From Ensifer canadensis (GTDB taxonomy: Bacteria; Pseudomonadota; Alphaproteobacteria; Rhizobiales; Rhizobiaceae), in contig NZ_CP083371.1 in assembly GCF_017488845.2 (NCBI RefSeq), positions 1,302,001 through 1,366,000 on the forward strand: a DNA stretch of 64,000 nt. The letters run 5' to 3'. The notes under the pieces are model-generated. The model did not search any database and was not told where the DNA came from. It saw nothing but the letters and a program-made list of their open reading frames with translations. Positions 51,376 through 60,755 of the stretch are shown piece after piece. Position numbers and translations under genes: made by a program. Positions within the stretch are counted from its first letter, which is position 1. Each line of letters opens with the position of its first letter.

Positions 51376-52224
51376 CTAGTACCCACCGTCACGCCTGAAT
51401 CTCGTCGGGGTGTAGCCGGTCAAACGGCGAAAATCGCGGGAGAAATGATAGGGATCGGGATAGCCGCAGTGCGCCGCGACTGCCGAAACCTTCGCCTCCG
51501 GCTCGACCAGCAGACGTTTTGCCTGGTTGATGCGCTCATGGCGCAGCCAGTCCATCGGCGTCGTACCGATGGTGTCCTTGAATCTCCGAAACAGTTGCGA
51601 TGGGCTGAGATGCGCGAGGACCGCAAGCTCATCGATCGTCCAGGCTTTGGCAAGGTCTTTTCGGACTGCGGCAAGCACACTGGTTATGCGATCGCGTGAG
51701 GCAGAATCGTCGGGTGCGGCAGCACCCACCAATCGCGGCGCACTCAGGTTGGCGATCAGGCCGGCAATCGCCGCACTGACCAGCGCATCCGTTGCCGACG
51801 AGCGATCGTCGAGATAGCCGATGACGGCCTGGAACGCGACGCGGGCCGCCTCGCGATCCGACGGCTCGAACAACGGCGACTGCTGCACATTGAGGAAGGC
51901 ATAGACCTCGTCCAACCCATGTCCCTCGACACCCATCCAGAGATATCGCCATTCACGGGCGTCGGGCGCGCAGCGATGTTCATAGGCCTGCGACGTGTCG
52001 AGCCAGACCGACAGGCCCTCCTCGGCGACGAACCGCTGCCCGCGCACTTCTATCAGCCCCTGCCCCGAGGTGGTGTGAACGAGCACGTGCTGATGGAAGC
52101 GCTTGCGTATCGGCGACTCCTCCGGCAACGCCACCCGCGCGCCGGCAACCAGCGCCTTGTAGGGGAACGCGCCTGCAAAACGTGCCGGTGTGTGAAAATA
52201 GATCTCTTCGCGCTCAGCCAACAT
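51376..52224 (-). CDS. AraC-family regulator with cupin-like N-terminus
   Basis: A 282-residue regulator. The N-terminal AraC-type binding domain has VALPEESPIRKRFHQHVLVH and VRGQRFVAEEGLSVWLDTSQ. The C-terminal helix-turn-helix pair is DELAVLAHLSPSQLFRRFKD with MDWLRHERINQAKRLLVEPE and YPDPYHFSRDFRRLTGYTPT. It diverges from the P450 gene, with an ATCTCGCGAGAT palindrome between them, so it probably controls P450-ferredoxin. The effector is unknown. A GTG start at 52233 is also possible. Confidence 0.82.
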   Translation of the reverse strand: MLAEREEIYFHTPARFAGAFPYKALVAGARVALPEESPIRKRFHQHVLVHTTSGQGLIEVRGQRFVAEEGLSVWLDTSQAYEHRCAPDAREWRYLWMGVEGHGLDEVYAFLNVQQSPLFEPSDREAARVAFQAVIGYLDDRSSATDALVSAAIAGLIANLSAPRLVGAAAPDDSASRDRITSVLAAVRKDLAKAWTIDELAVLAHLSPSQLFRRFKDTIGTTPMDWLRHERINQAKRLLVEPEAKVSAVAAHCGYPDPYHFSRDFRRLTGYTPTRFRRDGGY

Positions 52225-52262
52225 GCGCGACACTCTGCATGGCGATGCGAGTTTTGTCCATT

Positions 52263-52274
52263 ATCTCGCGAGAT
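52263..52274. promoter_or_regulatory. Palindrome in AraC/P450 divergent promoter
   Basis: ATCTCGCGAGAT, perfect 12-bp palindrome, 39 bp upstream of the AraC ATG and 62 bp upstream of the P450 start. Confidence 0.4.
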
Positions 52275-52336
52275 TGCTGCATTTCCCAGTACTGCCTGAT
52301 GACGCTATCATGCAGTTTTTGCAGGGAGTGCGGCAA

Positions 52337-53590
52337 ATGGCAGAGACCTTATCGACGGAGAGCCAGGTGGAGGTCGCGTTTACTCCCTTGTCCCCCGATT
52401 TCGCGCGCGATCCCTATCCGACCTACAAGGCGCTGCGCGACAAGGACGGTCTGCACTATTACGAGGACTTCGACATCTGGCTGGCCTCGCGCTTCGAGGA
52501 TGTCTCGGCAATCGTCATGGACAAGCGTATGGTTCGCTCGCTCGAGGACATCGCGACATCAGAGGAAATCGCCAGGATCCAGCGCGCCGGCAACTGGCAC
52601 GACATGCCGCACCACTCCCGCTTTGTGCAGTTTAGCCTGCTTGACAGCGATGGCGCCGTACACGACCGGCTGCGCAGACAGGTCTTCAAACTGTTCACGC
52701 CGGCGATGATTGCCAAGCTACGCGATCAGATCCAGGCCTATGTCGACAGGCTGATCGACAGCCTCGCCGATCGCGGCCAGATCGATTTCGTCGATGATCT
52801 CGCCGCCCACGTGCCCGGTCACATCATCGGCCGACTGCTCGGCGTTCCGGACGAAGACTGTCCCCAGTTGCGCATCTGGTCGGAGAACATCGTCCAGTTT
52901 TTCGACGTCGACCGGTCGGATGAACGCAAGCGCATCGCCGAGACCAACACCACCGAATTCTACGAATACCTGACGGTTCTGAAACACGAGCGCGAGCGAA
53001 ACCCCAAGGACGACCTCATCTCGGTCCTGATCGAGGCCGAACGTGCCGGCGCGATGAATTCAGACGAGTTCATCTCGACCTGCATGCTGATCCTGATGGC
53101 CGGCCATGGATCGACCATCGACGTGCTTGGAAGCGGCATGCATGCGCTGCTGCGGTTTCCCGAACAGATGGCGCGGCTGCGAAAGGACCCTGCATTGATC
53201 CAGACGGCCGTGCAGGAGATGTTCCGCTACGAGTCACCGCTGCCGTTCTTCCATCGCCACTGCATCGAGGACGTGGAAATCGGCGGGCGGACTTTCGCGC
53301 GCGGCACGAAGTTCGGAGTGCTTTATGGCGCTGCCAACCGCGATCCCAAGCAGTTCGAAAACGCCAATGCGTTCGACATCGGTCGCACCCCCAACAGGCA
53401 TCTGGCCTTTGGCGGTGGCGTGCATTTCTGTCTCGGCAACCATCTCGCCCGGCTCGACATGGACATCATCTTCAGCACCTTGTTGCGGCGCTTCCCGACG
53501 ATCGAGCTTGTCGACGAAGAGCCCGAATACAAGCGAGGCCTTTCGGTGCGCGGCCCCAAGCGGCTGCAGATCGCCATCAAGCCGGCCTGA
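52337..53590 (+). CDS. Cytochrome P450
   Basis: A 417-residue soluble bacterial P450. The haem-binding loop is AFGGGVHFCLGNHLARLDMD, with the Cys ligand, and the E-x-x-R motif is EMFRYESPLPFFHRH. The I-helix reads CMLILMAGHGSTIDVLGSG: the usual acidic residue before the Thr pair is Gly, a change that could alter proton delivery. It starts MAETLSTESQVEVAFTPLSP after CAGGGAG; the frame is open to 52223. A ferredoxin follows 68 bp downstream, but no ferredoxin reductase is present. The gene sits in the purine cluster; the substrate is unknown. Confidence 0.9.
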   Translation: MAETLSTESQVEVAFTPLSPDFARDPYPTYKALRDKDGLHYYEDFDIWLASRFEDVSAIVMDKRMVRSLEDIATSEEIARIQRAGNWHDMPHHSRFVQFSLLDSDGAVHDRLRRQVFKLFTPAMIAKLRDQIQAYVDRLIDSLADRGQIDFVDDLAAHVPGHIIGRLLGVPDEDCPQLRIWSENIVQFFDVDRSDERKRIAETNTTEFYEYLTVLKHERERNPKDDLISVLIEAERAGAMNSDEFISTCMLILMAGHGSTIDVLGSGMHALLRFPEQMARLRKDPALIQTAVQEMFRYESPLPFFHRHCIEDVEIGGRTFARGTKFGVLYGAANRDPKQFENANAFDIGRTPNRHLAFGGGVHFCLGNHLARLDMDIIFSTLLRRFPTIELVDEEPEYKRGLSVRGPKRLQIAIKPA

Positions 53591-53658
53591 ACGCCAACAG
53601 ATGCGCCCTCCAGCGCGAAGCAATTCGCACGATTTCAGATTTGAGTGGAGACCATGCA

Positions 53659-53979
53659 ATGCCCAGAATTGTCTTTGTGGATGCCGAGGGGAAATCGACC
53701 GAGGTTGAGGCCGAAATCGGCCAGTCGGTGATGTCGGCAGCCGTGCAGAACGGCATAGATGCCATCGCCGCCGAATGCGGCGGTTCCTGCGCTTGCGGCA
53801 CTTGCCACTGCTATATCGACGGGACATGGGCCGGCCGGCTGCCATCGCCCGACTATCAGGAGCAGGATATGCTGGATTGCGTCGTCAATCCGGACGAAAG
53901 AAGCCGGCTCAGCTGTCAGATCACTGTTTCCGACGCGCTTGACGGCCTCGTGGTGCATCTGCCGGCCGGGCAATACTGA
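53659..53979 (+). CDS. [2Fe-2S] ferredoxin (adrenodoxin type)
   Basis: A 106-residue ferredoxin with the cluster motif AECGGSCACGTCHCYIDGTW (C-x5-C-x2-C as AECGGSCACGTC) and a fourth Cys in RLSCQITVSDALDGL. It starts MPRIVFVDAEGKSTEVEAEI. Adrenodoxin-type ferredoxins deliver electrons to P450s. The preceding P450 is its likely partner. A terminator lies 100 bp downstream, shared with the converging permease gene. Confidence 0.92.
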   Translation: MPRIVFVDAEGKSTEVEAEIGQSVMSAAVQNGIDAIAAECGGSCACGTCHCYIDGTWAGRLPSPDYQEQDMLDCVVNPDERSRLSCQITVSDALDGLVVHLPAGQY

Positions 53980-54078
53980 TTGAGGAGCGCTCGCGCCACC
54001 AACCACCGCCAAACGCAAAAAGACCGGAGCCGCAGGAAACGCCTGCAGTCCGGCCAGCTTCGCGGGGGAAGTTATGTG

Positions 54079-54109
54079 AGGCCGGGGCGTTGTCTGCCCC
54101 GGCCTTTTT
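54079..54109. terminator. Terminator between ferredoxin and NCS2 permease
   Basis: AGGCCGGGGC-GTTGTCT-GCCCCGGCCT with TTTT following. A strong 10-bp stem that can serve both converging genes. Confidence 0.85.
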
Positions 54110-54110
54110 C

Positions 54111-55403
54111 CTATTCGGCGAAGAAGGCGAAGCGCACGATGAAGAGCGCTGCGACCAGCTGCGTTGCCGGATGGATGACGCTCCACTTGCCGGTGAACAC
54201 TTTGAGCACGACATAGCTCACGAAGCCGAAGGCAAGGCCGTTGGCGATCGAGTAGGTGAAGGGCATGGCCAGTGCCGTGAGTGCGGCAGGCGCCGCTTCC
54301 GTCAGGTCGTCCCAGTCAACTTCCGTCAGTTCGCGCATCATCAGGCCGGCAACATAGAGCAGAGCCGGTGCCGTCGCATAGGACGGAACGGCCGCTGCCA
54401 GCGGCGAGAAGAACAGGGCGGCAAGGAAGAGCACGCTGACGGTCAGCGCCGTCAGGCCCGTGCGACCGCCTGCCTGGACGCCGGAGGCGCTTTCGACATA
54501 GGCGGTGGTGCTGCTGGTGCCGATCAGCGAGCCGGCAACGATGGCGGTGCTGTCGGCCAGAAGCGCCCGGCCGAGGCGGCTTGGCTTTCCTTCTTCCACC
54601 AGCTTGGCGCGCTTGGCCACACCGATCAGCGTACCCGTAGCATCGAAGACTTCGACGAGCACGAAGACGAGGATCACGTGGAGCAAGCCGCCATGGAGCG
54701 CGCCCATGATATCGAGCTGCATGAAGGTGGGCGCGATGCTCGGCGGCGCGGAAACAATGCCCTTGAACTCACTCACCCCCAGTAGCATCGACAGAATGGT
54801 GACGACGAGGATGCCGATCAGGATCGAGCCGCGGACCTTGAGCGAATCGAGCACTGCAATGACGAAGAAGCCAAGGATCGCCAGCAGCGGTCCGGTCTGC
54901 TTCAGGTCGCCGAGACCGACCAGCGTCGCCGGATTGTCGACGACGATGCCGGCATTCTTCAGCGCGATGATGCCGAGGAAAAGACCGATACCGGTCGCAA
55001 TCGCGCTTCTGAGCGAATGCGGGATACCGGCGATCAACCAGCTTCTGACCCCTGTTACCGTCAGGATCAGGAAGATCATGCCCGAGATGAACACGGCACC
55101 CAGCGCCTGCTGCCAGGTAAAGCCGAGGGCTGCGACGACGGTAAACGCAAAGAAGGCGTTGAGGCCCATGCCTGGCGCCATGCCGATCGGCCAGTTGGCG
55201 ACGAGCGCCATGACGGCCGAGCCGAGCGCCGCGGCAATACAGGTCGCGACGAAGACGGCATCCCTATCCATGCCCGTGGACGACAGAATGTCGGGGTTGA
55301 CGAAGATGATGTAGGACATCGTCAGGAATGTCGTGACGCCGGCGATCACCTCAGTGCGCACGGACGTCCCATGCTCGTTTAACTTGAATAGTCGTTCAAA
55401 CAT
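54111..55403 (-). CDS. NCS2/AzgA-family purine permease
   Basis: A 430-residue membrane transporter of the AzgA-like NCS2 family, with about 13 hydrophobic segments. It begins MFERLFKLNEHGTSVRTEVI after GGAGG and shows AGVTTFLTMSYIIFVNPDIL, MAPGMGLNAFFAFTVVAALG, VEVFDATGTLIGVAKRAKLV and GTSSTTAYVESASGVQAGGR, the family signature. It likely imports adenine, guanine or hypoxanthine. It lies at the end of the purine locus with a long leader (55404-55836) carrying the ACTTTCAAA motif. The frame is open to 55532, but the family begins at 55403. Confidence 0.9.
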   Translation of the reverse strand: MFERLFKLNEHGTSVRTEVIAGVTTFLTMSYIIFVNPDILSSTGMDRDAVFVATCIAAALGSAVMALVANWPIGMAPGMGLNAFFAFTVVAALGFTWQQALGAVFISGMIFLILTVTGVRSWLIAGIPHSLRSAIATGIGLFLGIIALKNAGIVVDNPATLVGLGDLKQTGPLLAILGFFVIAVLDSLKVRGSILIGILVVTILSMLLGVSEFKGIVSAPPSIAPTFMQLDIMGALHGGLLHVILVFVLVEVFDATGTLIGVAKRAKLVEEGKPSRLGRALLADSTAIVAGSLIGTSSTTAYVESASGVQAGGRTGLTALTVSVLFLAALFFSPLAAAVPSYATAPALLYVAGLMMRELTEVDWDDLTEAAPAALTALAMPFTYSIANGLAFGFVSYVVLKVFTGKWSVIHPATQLVAALFIVRFAFFAE

Positions 55404-55660
55404 ATTTCCTCCCTTGGCGGCGTCGCGACGACGCAGCCGAACGACAGAGATCGGGCCACAGTCTCCTCCAGTACCCGACCAGTGCATTTCGATCATCCCC
55501 GAATTATCCGGTGCGATCGCATCACGGACCATTTCCGGTCCGTGCCGGGCGGGCGATCGTCCGCCCCCTTGAGACGACGCGAATGCCCTTGTGCACAGCC
55601 TTCGGATTGTGCGTCGTCCGGCGGCCGACTGCTAGCCGTCTATTCCAGGGTTCGACAAGG
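55404..55660 (-). other. Long structured leader of the permease gene
   Basis: On the permease strand this 5' region has two clear inverted repeats: CACGGACC/GGTCCGTG at 55523-55544 and GGGCGG/CCGCCC at 55547-55566. It contains no convincing gene. The length and hairpins would suit a riboswitch or attenuator, but I recognise no known class. Confidence 0.4.
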
Positions 55661-55664
55661 AAAG

Positions 55665-55680
55665 ACTTTCAAATTTTTCG
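55665..55680. promoter_or_regulatory. Shared purine-locus motif, copy C
   Basis: ACTTTCAAATTTTTCG upstream of the NCS2 permease, matching the copies at 40596 and 48256. The first nine bases are identical in all three. Confidence 0.55.
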
Positions 55681-55775
55681 GAGCAGTTGCGGCCGATTGG
55701 CAGGCCGATTCCTGGCACTTTCGCCACCGGGTTCGGCGGCCGAAGCACGCCGAATAAATATAGTGGAATGGCCTC

Positions 55776-55805
55776 TTGACCTTCCAACGGTGGGAAACCT
55801 CATGT
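55776..55805 (+). promoter_or_regulatory. CueR-type promoter 1 (copZ)
   Basis: TTGACCTTCCAACGGTGGGA overlapping -35 and a long spacer, the MerR/CueR arrangement, 32 bp upstream of the copZ-like start. Very similar sites occur at 56124 and 56750. Confidence 0.75.
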
Positions 55806-55836
55806 TTGTCTCACATCGAAAAGAAGGAGACAAGCG

Positions 55837-56034
55837 ATGCAGAATTACAAGATCGACAACATGACCTGCGGACATTGCGCCGGCGTCGTGCAAAAGGCGA
55901 TCCTGAGCGTTGATCCGCAGGCAACCGTCAAGGTCGATCTCGGCGCGCGCGAAATCAGCGTCGACACCGCCGCCGCATCCGGCCCGATTGCCGACGCGCT
56001 GAAGACGGCAGGCTATGAGGGCCGCCAGCTCTAA
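55837..56034 (+). CDS. copZ: Heavy-metal-associated (CopZ-like) chaperone
   Basis: A 65-residue HMA domain: MQNYKIDNMTCGHCAGVVQK with the metal-binding MTCGHC motif, and the C-terminal ALKTAGYEGRQL. It carries Cu(I) to the CopA ATPase and CueR. It is the first gene of the copper locus and has its own CueR-type promoter. The start follows AGAAGGAGA. Confidence 0.9.
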   Translation: MQNYKIDNMTCGHCAGVVQKAILSVDPQATVKVDLGAREISVDTAAASGPIADALKTAGYEGRQL

Positions 56035-56123
56035 ATCAAGATCGCAACGGTGCCTCCAGTCACCGGTTGGCGCGCCTCGGCTCCCAAAGCCGGGGCGTTT
56101 GTCGTTTGACGCCGCCGCACGCC

Positions 56124-56153
56124 TTGACCCTACAACGGTGGGAAGCTCTAGCT
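56124..56153 (+). promoter_or_regulatory. CueR-type promoter 2 (DUF4396 gene)
   Basis: TTGACCCTACAACGGTGGGA, nearly identical to the copZ promoter, 31 bp upstream of the DUF4396 gene start. Confidence 0.7.
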
Positions 56154-56184
56154 TGCCGGCTCCGCATCTTCACGGAGACCGAGC

Positions 56185-56700
56185 ATGCAACACGACGAAC
56201 ACGACGGGCACCGACATGATCACCGCAGCGTGACCGCCAGTCCCTCGAAACCCGAAAGCATGTCACTCAACTGTCTCGCGCTCTCTGCCACGGTGCATTG
56301 CCTGACAGGATGCGCCATCGGCGAGGTGCTCGGCATGGTCATCGGCTCGGCGCTTGGTTGGGGCAATGTCCAGACCATTGCACTCGCCGTCTTCCTTGCC
56401 TTTGTCTTCGGCTACGGCCTGACCATGTTTCCGCTGCTGAAGGCAGGCATGCCGTTCGCGGTGGTCCTGAAGCTGGCGCTTGCCGCCGACACGGCGTCCA
56501 TCGTCATCATGGAAATCGTCGACAACGCCCTGATGCTGTTCATCCCCGGAGCGATGGATGCAGGCGTAACGTCTCTCCTCTTCTGGGCGAGCCTTGCGGT
56601 CGCGCTCCTTGTTGCCGGGGCCGCCGCGTTTCCCGTCAATCGCTGGCTGATTGCACGTGGCAAGGGTCACGCCGTCGTGCATTCGCATCACCAGCACTGA
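56185..56700 (+). CDS. DUF4396 membrane protein
   Basis: A 171-residue protein with a His-rich N-terminus (MQHDEHDGHRHDHRS) and about four transmembrane segments: ALSATVHCLTGCAIGEVLGM, TIALAVFLAFVFGYGLTMFP, AADTASIVIMEIVDNALMLF and TSLLFWASLAVALLVAGAAA. The C-terminus is also His-rich (AVVHSHHQH). It matches DUF4396, a family often next to copper exporters with unknown function. It has its own CueR-type promoter, so it is probably copper-induced and may handle copper at the membrane. Confidence 0.88.
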   Translation: MQHDEHDGHRHDHRSVTASPSKPESMSLNCLALSATVHCLTGCAIGEVLGMVIGSALGWGNVQTIALAVFLAFVFGYGLTMFPLLKAGMPFAVVLKLALAADTASIVIMEIVDNALMLFIPGAMDAGVTSLLFWASLAVALLVAGAAAFPVNRWLIARGKGHAVVHSHHQH

Positions 56701-56749
56701 GCATTTGAATGCGATGCCTTGCTGCATGAAGAAATGTTTCAATCCGCCC

Positions 56750-56779
56750 TTGACCTTCCCATCGTTGGAAGCCCCATCT
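56750..56779 (+). promoter_or_regulatory. CueR-type promoter 3 (copA)
   Basis: TTGACCTTCCCATCGTTGGA with GG-AAG dyad, 33 bp upstream of copA. This is the third copy of the same -35/spacer arrangement. Confidence 0.8.
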
Positions 56780-56811
56780 TCCGATAAAAGAAAAGGAAAA
56801 GGAGCACGATC

Positions 56812-59334
<2,523 letters not shown>

Positions 59335-59343
59335 CATCAAAGC

Positions 59344-59391
59344 CTCTCCCCGGCGGGACACGCCCGCATGGCGTCCGCCGGGGAGAGTTCC
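59344..59391 (+). terminator. Strong hairpin between copA and cueR
   Basis: CTCTCCCCGGCGGGAC, 13-nt loop, GTCCGCCGGGGAGAG. The near-perfect 15-bp stem with TTCCT after it is likely the copA terminator. Confidence 0.75.
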
Positions 59392-59442
59392 TATATTCGA
59401 CATGAATGCCCGCGCTCTGCGCGCCTCTTGAAAGGTGAAGCC

Positions 59443-59913
59443 ATGAACATCGGCGAAGTCGCACGCGCCTCCGGCGTCTCGACGAAGATGATCCGCTATT
59501 ACGAAACGATCGGCCTCATTCCTCCGGCCGATCGCAGCGAGGCCGGCTATCGCAACTACGGCGACAACGACGTCCACACCCTGCGCTTCATCCGCCGCTC
59601 CCGCGATCTCGGTTTCACCGTCGAGCAGATGACCGACCTCTTGACACTCTGGCGCGATCGTTCGCGCGCCAGCAGTGAGGTGAAGAAGATCGCGCTCGAA
59701 CACGTCGATATCCTCGAGCGCAAGGCGGAGGAGTTGAAGGCTATGAGCCGGACGCTCAAGCATCTGGCCGCCAACTGCCACGGCGACGGACGACCGGATT
59801 GCCCGATCCTCGACGATCTCGCCGACATGGCCAACGAACCGGGCAAGGCCCTCGAGCCCGCGCGCTTCGGCCCGGCCGGCATCGACCCGGTCCGCAATCG
59901 CCGACAGGCCTGA
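59443..59913 (+). CDS. cueR: CueR-family copper-responsive regulator
   Basis: A 156-residue MerR-type activator. It starts MNIGEVARASGVSTKMIRYY with the winged helix (ETIGLIPPADRSEAGYRNYG). The C-terminal metal loop is HLAANCHGDGRPDCPILDDL, with the Cys pair that binds Cu(I) in CueR. It activates promoters with a 19-bp spacer, like the three found upstream of copZ, the DUF4396 gene and copA. The start ATG follows GAAAGGTGAAGCC; the frame is open to 59368. Confidence 0.92.
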   Translation: MNIGEVARASGVSTKMIRYYETIGLIPPADRSEAGYRNYGDNDVHTLRFIRRSRDLGFTVEQMTDLLTLWRDRSRASSEVKKIALEHVDILERKAEELKAMSRTLKHLAANCHGDGRPDCPILDDLADMANEPGKALEPARFGPAGIDPVRNRRQA

Positions 59914-60000
59914 AGACCGAAACTGACCGAGGCTCACGCATTCGTGAGCCTCGGTCCCGCCGGTAGCATTGACAGGAATCGACAGCGTTTCTACGGATTG

Positions 60001-60432
60001 ATGATGGAAAAGGTACGAACTGCATATCAGCGTCTGCTGACGATGCTCAAGCTGGTGACGATGCTGTCGCTGGCTGTGCTGCCCTTTTCCAGCGCCGCCG
60101 GCATGACCCATGTCGCATCACACACAGCCATGCAGATGCACGCGGCGATGCAAAAGCACGCGGCGATGCAGACAGATGCCTCGGTCGATATCAGTGCCTC
60201 AGCGCTGAACGAGCATTGCCCAAGTGCCGAAAGCGGCAAGGCAAAACCCATCGGCGATAGCAGCAAGGCCGACAAGAAGGATTGCTGCAAGACCTTCTGT
60301 GCGTCCGTTGCCGTTCTTGCCGACGCCGGTGAAGCCCGCTTCGGTCTTCCACGCTCCGCTTTAAGCTTCGGCCTGCAGTCGCAACTCAGCCCAGGCGAGC
60401 CCGCTGGTCTGCATCGCCCTCCAAGAGCCTGA
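60001..60432 (+). CDS. Exported Met/His/Cys-rich protein, possible copper-binding
   Basis: A 143-residue protein with a signal or anchor (LLTMLKLVTMLSLAVLPFSS). Residues 35-57 repeat M-x-H and HAAMQ units (MTHVASHTAMQMHAAMQKHA), which bind Cu(I). A second group is KKDCCKTFCASVAVLADAG (residues 92-110) with Cys95, Cys96 and Cys100, and Cys73 earlier. I recognise no full-length family match; CopL-type proteins look similar. It lies between cueR and a lipoprotein at the head of the TolC/oxidase genes. The start at 60001 has two adjacent ATGs. Confidence 0.6.
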   Translation: MMEKVRTAYQRLLTMLKLVTMLSLAVLPFSSAAGMTHVASHTAMQMHAAMQKHAAMQTDASVDISASALNEHCPSAESGKAKPIGDSSKADKKDCCKTFCASVAVLADAGEARFGLPRSALSFGLQSQLSPGEPAGLHRPPRA

Positions 60433-60524
60433 TTTCGTGAACAGCTGACCGCACGCGCGGTCTTGGCCTGCCCGGCTTTGCCGGTCGGACGCCGATATCC
60501 ATCATTCACATTTCAGGTTGAACC

Positions 60525-60755
60525 ATGAAACGTCTGTTTCCCATGGCGCTCCTGCCCATCCTTTTGGGCGGATGCGCCACCACGATGCCTGCCGAGGTCA
60601 CAAGCCTCGCCGATCCCTCGCAAAGTTCCACTGGCGCCGGCGGTCAGGCTTACCGAAGCCCTGTTGCCGGCTATGTCCACCGTGAGCCTGTCGGTCCAAA
60701 ACGCTGGGTGCCGCTCAACGACGCCCAGTCTCCCGCCAAGGGAGGCGCATCATGA
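60525..60755 (+). CDS. Small lipoprotein
   Basis: A 76-residue protein with a clear lipobox: MKRLFPMALLPILLGGCATT, Cys17 being the lipidated residue. The rest (VAGYVHREPVGPKRWVPLND) resembles short lipoproteins that precede TolC genes in copper loci; function unknown. Its stop overlaps the TolC start by 4 bp (ATGA), so the two are translated together. Confidence 0.75.
   Translation: MKRLFPMALLPILLGGCATTMPAEVTSLADPSQSSTGAGGQAYRSPVAGYVHREPVGPKRWVPLNDAQSPAKGGAS

Noticed and set aside
55523..55566. Identification of the permease leader as a known xanthine or purine riboswitch
   Set aside because: The hairpins are real, but I could not match the conserved bases of a known class, so it is listed only as a structured leader.
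59944..60000. Fourth CueR promoter upstream of the Met/His-rich protein
   Set aside because: TTGACAGGAATCGACAG is present but lacks the GGAAG-type dyad of the other three.
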